64,000 nucleotides of DNA from Streptomyces violens (GTDB lineage Bacteria; Actinomycetota; Actinomycetes; Streptomycetales; Streptomycetaceae): positions 186,001 to 250,000 of the forward strand of contig NZ_JOBH01000005.1 in the NCBI RefSeq assembly GCF_000717745.1, in the 5' to 3' direction. The notes under the pieces are model-generated. The model did not search any database. It saw only the letters and a list, made by a program, of their open reading frames with translations, and was not told the origin of the DNA. Within the stretch, counting starts at the first letter, position 1. Every line of letters starts with the position of its first letter. Made by a program: the position numbers and the translations under genes. Shown here one piece after another: positions 60,541-64,000 of this stretch.

Positions 60541-61569
60541 ATGGTCACCTTCTCCCGCACCCTCCGTACCGCCACCGTGCTGGCCGCGGCCGCCGTCACG
60601 CTGACCGCGTGCGGCGCCACCGGCGCCACCGACGGCTCCAAGGACAGCGCCGGCGGCTCCTTCAAGGCCACCGACTGCCCCACCCAGCCCAAGACCACCT
60701 GGGCGAAGCCGGCCGACGGCGCGCACACCGTGCCGACCGCCATGGGCGACGTGAAGGTCCCCGCCGCCCCGAAGCGCGTCGTCGTCCTGGACACCGCCGA
60801 GCTGGACTCCGCGCTCACCCTGGGCGTGAAGCCGGTCGGCGCCACCCACGCCGACGTGGAGTCCGGCTTCCTCTCGTACCTGCCCAAGGACAAGGTCGCC
60901 GGCATCAAGGACGTGGGCACGATCGGGTCGCCCGACATGGAGGCGGTCGCGGCGCTGAAGCCGGACCTCATCCTCACCAGCAAGATCCGTGACGCCCAGC
61001 GCTACGACCAGCTCAAGAAGATCGCCCCCACGGTGATGACCGAGACCACCGGCTACCCGTGGAAGCAGAACTTCGCCACCCACGCCGACGCGCTCGGCAG
61101 GATCTCCGAGGGCAAGAAGGTCGCAGCCGCCTACGAGAAGCACGCGGCGGAGGTCACCGACGCGCTCGGCGGCCCCGAGGCGGCGGCGAAGAAGACCACC
61201 AACGTCGTCCGCTTCGTCGAGGGCGCCGACACCCGCGTGTACGGCTGCCAGAGCTACATCGGCGCCGTCCTGGACGACATCGGCACCGCGCCCACCGACG
61301 TGGTGAAGAACGCCAAGGACGGCCTGATGGCCGAGATCGGGCCCGAGCAGATCACCCGGGCCGACGCGGACGCGATCTTCTACACGGCCTACGGCAGCCC
61401 CGAGAAGTCCAAGGAGACCCAGGTCACCGGCGGCGCGCTGTGGAAGAACATGAAGGCCGTGAAGAGCGGCAACACCTTCCGCGTCAACGACGAGCTCTGG
61501 CTCCAGGGCATCGGCTACACCGCCGCCGACAAGATCCTCGACGAGCTGAAGAAGGACCTGACGAAGTAA
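60541..61569 (+). CDS. Ferric siderophore-binding lipoprotein
   Basis: 342 residues. Lipobox LTAC (Cys24), then the FecB/FepB clamp fold: PAAPKRVVVLDTAELDSALT, LGVKPVGATHADVESGFLSY, MEAVAALKPDLILTSKI, and a C-terminal ADAIFYTAYGSPEK. It captures the ferric siderophore at the membrane and feeds the ABC system. ATG 60541 has GAAAGG upstream; 71 bp separate it from the ATPase gene, so a partial attenuation or its own promoter is possible. The CGCQ-like Cys pairs DCPTQ and YGCQSY may form a disulfide. The ligand (desferrioxamine, enterobactin etc.) cannot be told. Confidence 0.92.
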   Translation: MVTFSRTLRTATVLAAAAVTLTACGATGATDGSKDSAGGSFKATDCPTQPKTTWAKPADGAHTVPTAMGDVKVPAAPKRVVVLDTAELDSALTLGVKPVGATHADVESGFLSYLPKDKVAGIKDVGTIGSPDMEAVAALKPDLILTSKIRDAQRYDQLKKIAPTVMTETTGYPWKQNFATHADALGRISEGKKVAAAYEKHAAEVTDALGGPEAAAKKTTNVVRFVEGADTRVYGCQSYIGAVLDDIGTAPTDVVKNAKDGLMAEIGPEQITRADADAIFYTAYGSPEKSKETQVTGGALWKNMKAVKSGNTFRVNDELWLQGIGYTAADKILDELKKDLTK

Positions 61570-61603
61570 GAACCTCCGTCCGGGCTTCCGGAGACCGCTC
61601 ATC

Positions 61604-61652
61604 GCGGCCGTCGCCGCGCGGGGGCTGCTCTCAGCGCGGCCGTCGCCGCATC
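61604..61652. repeat. Direct repeat gcggccgtcgccgc
   Basis: The 14-bp sequence occurs at about 61605-61618 and 61639-61652, the second copy covering the 3' end of the convergent HAAS-type gene. Part of the transcription end zone. Confidence 0.5.
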
Positions 61653-62677
61653 CGCCACACCAGGAAAACGGCGGAGGCGACGGCCGCGACGCGCACGACC
61701 ACCGGCAGCGCTTCGGTCAGCTCGGCACCCAGCTGTCCCTGGGCGAGGTCATCACCCCACTTGTTCGCGAACCGGCCCCACAGCCAGACCAGCACCGAGC
61801 CGCACACCAGCCCGGGCACGCCCAGGGCCGCGAACTTCGCCTCGGCGCGCGAGAGCTTGCGCGAGGAGTACGCGACGAGCCAGCCCACGGCCAGCGCCAG
61901 CCAGCTCCCGATCACCGCACCGGCGACCAGCAGCACGACCGCCAGCAGCAGTACCGGGCTGGGCTTCGGCCGCGGTACCACGACGGCCTCACCGGCCTCC
62001 TCGGCCTTCTCGACAGGCTCCGCAGCGGCCGCCGCGTCCCGGCGCCACGGCAGGGCCTTCCCCGTGGCCTTCTTCAGCACCCCGGGCAGTCCGCGCGGCC
62101 CCGCGTCCTCCGTACCTGCCGCGTCCTCCCCGTCCTCCTCCTCGTCGGTCTCCGGCGGCCGCCGTATTTCCGCGATCTCGATCCCGCCGACGAAGCCCGG
62201 CACGGTCTCCCCTGCGGCGTACGGCTCCGCCGACACCCGCCACCAGTCCGGCTCCTCCTCGTCCGTCGCGTCCCGGTCACCCAGCTCGTCCAGGCCCGCC
62301 AGATGCGGCGGCGCGGCCCCCTGCTGAGGCACCATCGGCTGCGCGCCGTTCCGCGGCGCCGGGAGCGCGACCGACTTGCCCGGCCGCTTCAGCAGCGAGG
62401 GCAGCGCGCCGGACTTCCGCTCCGCCGCCCCGCCGGACGGCTCTTCAGGCACCGGCACCTCGCCGTTCACCGCCGCGGTCACCACAGCCTCCGGCGTGCC
62501 CAGCCGCGCGAGGATGCGCTTGACGTCGCTGCCGCCCCCGGCCCGTCTCGCGTCTATCTCCGTCCGCAGCCGCGCGACCAACTGCATCCGCTCCCTGGCC
62601 GTCAGTCCCCGCCCCTGCGCCAGGTCCCCGACCCGGCTCAGATAGTCGAAGACCAGCTGATCACTCTCGATCCCCAC
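61631..62677 (-). CDS. HAAS-like domain membrane protein
   Basis: 348 residues. N-terminal helical domain ESDQLVFDYLSRVGDLAQGR ... MQLVARLRTEIDARRA and RILARLGTPEAVVTAAV (HAAS/DUF1700-like signalling domain), a long acidic Pro-rich linker (80-240), then about four membrane segments (VLLLAVVLLVAGAVIGSWLA, VVVRVAAVASAVFLVW) and a basic end. HAAS proteins often act with PadR regulators, but none lies here. GTG 62677 gives MGIESDQL; longer frames are not supported. Confidence 0.75.
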   Translation of the reverse strand: MGIESDQLVFDYLSRVGDLAQGRGLTARERMQLVARLRTEIDARRAGGGSDVKRILARLGTPEAVVTAAVNGEVPVPEEPSGGAAERKSGALPSLLKRPGKSVALPAPRNGAQPMVPQQGAAPPHLAGLDELGDRDATDEEEPDWWRVSAEPYAAGETVPGFVGGIEIAEIRRPPETDEEEDGEDAAGTEDAGPRGLPGVLKKATGKALPWRRDAAAAAEPVEKAEEAGEAVVVPRPKPSPVLLLAVVLLVAGAVIGSWLALAVGWLVAYSSRKLSRAEAKFAALGVPGLVCGSVLVWLWGRFANKWGDDLAQGQLGAELTEALPVVVRVAAVASAVFLVWRMRRRPR

Positions 62678-62833
62678 CGAACACCCCTGTGCCAGGCCGA
62701 TTTCCGCCGCTCCGACGGTACCCCCGCGCGCCGCCGATGCCGCGCTTATCCACAGGCGCGGGACGCCGGTTTTCCACAGGTACCGGACGCCGGCGCCGGG
62801 CCCTTGGCCGTCGGCCCCTCCGTCGTCAGGCGG

Positions 62834-62847
62834 TAACGTGGGGCGAA
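62834..62847 (+). promoter_or_regulatory. -10 box TAACGT, leaderless start of the helicase-associated gene
   Basis: TAACGT (62834-62839) ends 7 bp before ATG 62847; no Shine-Dalgarno. Confidence 0.6.
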
Positions 62848-64000
62848 TGAGCGGCAGCCATCCGTCCCCCCGCACGCTGGCCGAGGAGTTGCGCAACCGG
62901 CCGGACGACGACCTGTCCGCTCTGCTGCGGTCCCGGCCCGACCTGCTCAACCCCGTCCCCGGCGATCTCACCCAGCTCGCCACCCGCGCCGGCACCCGCG
63001 CCTCCGTGGTCCGCGCCGTGGAACGGCTGGACGCCTTCGCGCTGCAGACGGCCGAGGCACTGGCCATCGCCCCGGACCCCTGCCCGTACGACACGCTCGC
63101 CGGGCTGATGACGGGCGACGAGGAGGCATCCGGTACGGACTCCGCGCTGCAGGCGGCCGTCCGCGAGCGCCTCCCGGACGCGCTGACGGCGCTCCGCGCC
63201 CAGGCCCTGGTGTGGGGCCCGGACGACCGTCTCCGGCTCGTCCGCACCGCCCGCGAACTGCTCACCCCGAGCGCCACCCGCCCCTCCCCCACCGGCCTCG
63301 GTCCCACCGTCGCCGAGGCCGCCGCCGGCATGTCGCCCGGCCGCCTCCAGGAGATCGTGACGGCCGCCGGGCTGCCCACCACGCCCGACCCGGTCACCGC
63401 CGTCGCCGCGCTGACCTCGCTCTTCGAGGACCGGGAGGCCATGGCGGCGCTGCTCGACGGCGCGCCGGCCGAGTCCCACGCCGTACTGGACCGGCTCGTC
63501 TGGGGCCCGCCGTACGGCGCGGTGACCGCGCAGCCCGCGCCGCACCTGCGCTGGCTGCTGGACCGCGGCGTGCTGCTCCCGGTGGGCGCGCGCAACGTCG
63601 TACTCCCCCGGGAAGCCGCCCTGCATCTGCGCGCCGGGCGCGCGCACCGGGCGCCGGAGCCGGAGCCGCCCGCCCTCGCGCCGGCCACCGCGCGCGACCC
63701 GGAGATGGTGGACCGTACGGCGGCCGGACAGGCGTTCACCGCACTGGCCACGATCGACGAGCTGCTCAAGGAGTGGGACCTCGGCGGCCCGCCCGTGCTG
63801 CGCGCCGGCGGCCTGAGCGTCCGCGACCTCAAGCGGACCGCGACGGCCCTGGACACCGGGGTGCACACCGCCGCGTTCTGGCTGGAGCTGGCGTACGCGG
63901 CGGGGCTGATCGCCTCGGACGGCGAGGCCGACGAGCAGTACGCGCCCACGCCCGCCGCCGAGGACTGGCGGCAGCTGCCCGCCGAGGAGCGCTGGGTGCG
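62847..64000 (+). CDS. Helicase-associated-domain protein (Helicase_C_3-like), partial
   Basis: 384 codons are visible and the gene leaves the window. MSGSHPSPRTLAEELRNRPD, DLLNPVPGDLTQLATRAGTR, LDRLVWGPPYGAVTAQPAPH, LRWLLDRGVLLPVGARNVVL and then PREAALHLRAGR are typical of the large Streptomyces proteins annotated as helicase C-terminal/helicase-associated, related to the part N-terminal to XPB/Rad25 helicases. No helicase motif is in the visible part. ATG 62847 is 7 bp after a good -10. A nearby XPB-type helicase gene would be expected to the right. Confidence 0.8.
   Translation, partial: MSGSHPSPRTLAEELRNRPDDDLSALLRSRPDLLNPVPGDLTQLATRAGTRASVVRAVERLDAFALQTAEALAIAPDPCPYDTLAGLMTGDEEASGTDSALQAAVRERLPDALTALRAQALVWGPDDRLRLVRTARELLTPSATRPSPTGLGPTVAEAAAGMSPGRLQEIVTAAGLPTTPDPVTAVAALTSLFEDREAMAALLDGAPAESHAVLDRLVWGPPYGAVTAQPAPHLRWLLDRGVLLPVGARNVVLPREAALHLRAGRAHRAPEPEPPALAPATARDPEMVDRTAAGQAFTALATIDELLKEWDLGGPPVLRAGGLSVRDLKRTATALDTGVHTAAFWLELAYAAGLIASDGEADEQYAPTPAAEDWRQLPAEERWV

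Overview
The window is a high-GC actinobacterial chromosome segment, almost certainly Streptomyces. Third codon positions are nearly all G/C, GTG starts are common, and several genes look leaderless. It also carries Streptomyces hallmarks: XRE/DUF397 pairs, DUF2530, DUF2771 and DUF3027 proteins, a DtxR-type iron regulator with an antiparallel ORF, and futalosine-pathway menaquinone genes. I saw no rRNA, tRNA, CRISPR array, IS element or phage block. The content is mostly core chromosome, with small accessory insertions around 4.0-5.2 kb and 36-40.6 kb.

Layout. 0-5.2 kb: the end of a solute-binding protein, a Pro/Gln-rich membrane protein with repeated Thr-Gln motifs, an HTH/TPR regulator, a prim-pol-like protein and a decayed anti-sigma-type ATPase. 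5.3-9 kb: a two-gene ABC exporter and an alpha/beta hydrolase. 9.5-15.5 kb: iron regulator DmdR, a divergent SIS-domain protein with a DasR-like site in its promoter, a PAS/GAF protein, a tiny self-contained transcription unit encoding 12 residues, pdxH, and an atypical citrate synthase. 15.5-25.7 kb: one tightly overlapping minus-strand operon of eight genes (TetR, enoyl-CoA hydratase, cinnamate:CoA-ligase-like enzyme, acyl-CoA dehydrogenase, biotin-dependent carboxylase alpha and beta, AtuA-like DUF1446, TIGR03084 protein). It matches the gene set used to degrade beta-methyl-branched acyl-CoAs (atu/liu type). A near-perfect palindrome at its head is the probable TetR operator.

25.9-35.9 kb: cupin, TagC-like Tat-secreted protein, DMT exporter, FAD/Fe-S 2-hydroxyacid dehydrogenase, serC, Uma2 nuclease-like protein, a surface-anchored beta-propeller, an SGNH hydrolase and a VOC protein. 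36-40.6 kb is an accessory patch: a prim-pol-like relic divergent from an XRE/DUF397/DUF397/aldo-keto-reductase operon, a 28-residue membrane peptide, thpR, and a three-gene RHH/DUF6247/RelE-like module that looks like toxin-antitoxin. 40.6-47.3 kb: MarR with its MFS exporter and a clear operator, an orphan RHH protein, a purine permease, DUF2530, and a CtpE-like P-type ATPase.

47.3-64 kb: a sacsin-type GHKL ATPase, DUF3027, an MFS protein, a DUF2771 lipoprotein with mqnB and mqnD, a cold-shock protein, a small membrane protein, a HAD phosphatase, then an iron-siderophore uptake operon (two FecCD permeases, FecE-type ATPase, binding lipoprotein). That operon is preceded by an iron box likely read by the DmdR encoded 47 kb away. 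The window ends with a HAAS-like membrane protein and a helicase-associated-domain protein that runs off the right edge.

Connecting themes are iron control (DmdR plus iron box), branched acyl-CoA breakdown feeding central carbon (citrate synthase nearby), menaquinone synthesis by the futalosine route, and many small self-regulated loci with visible operators.
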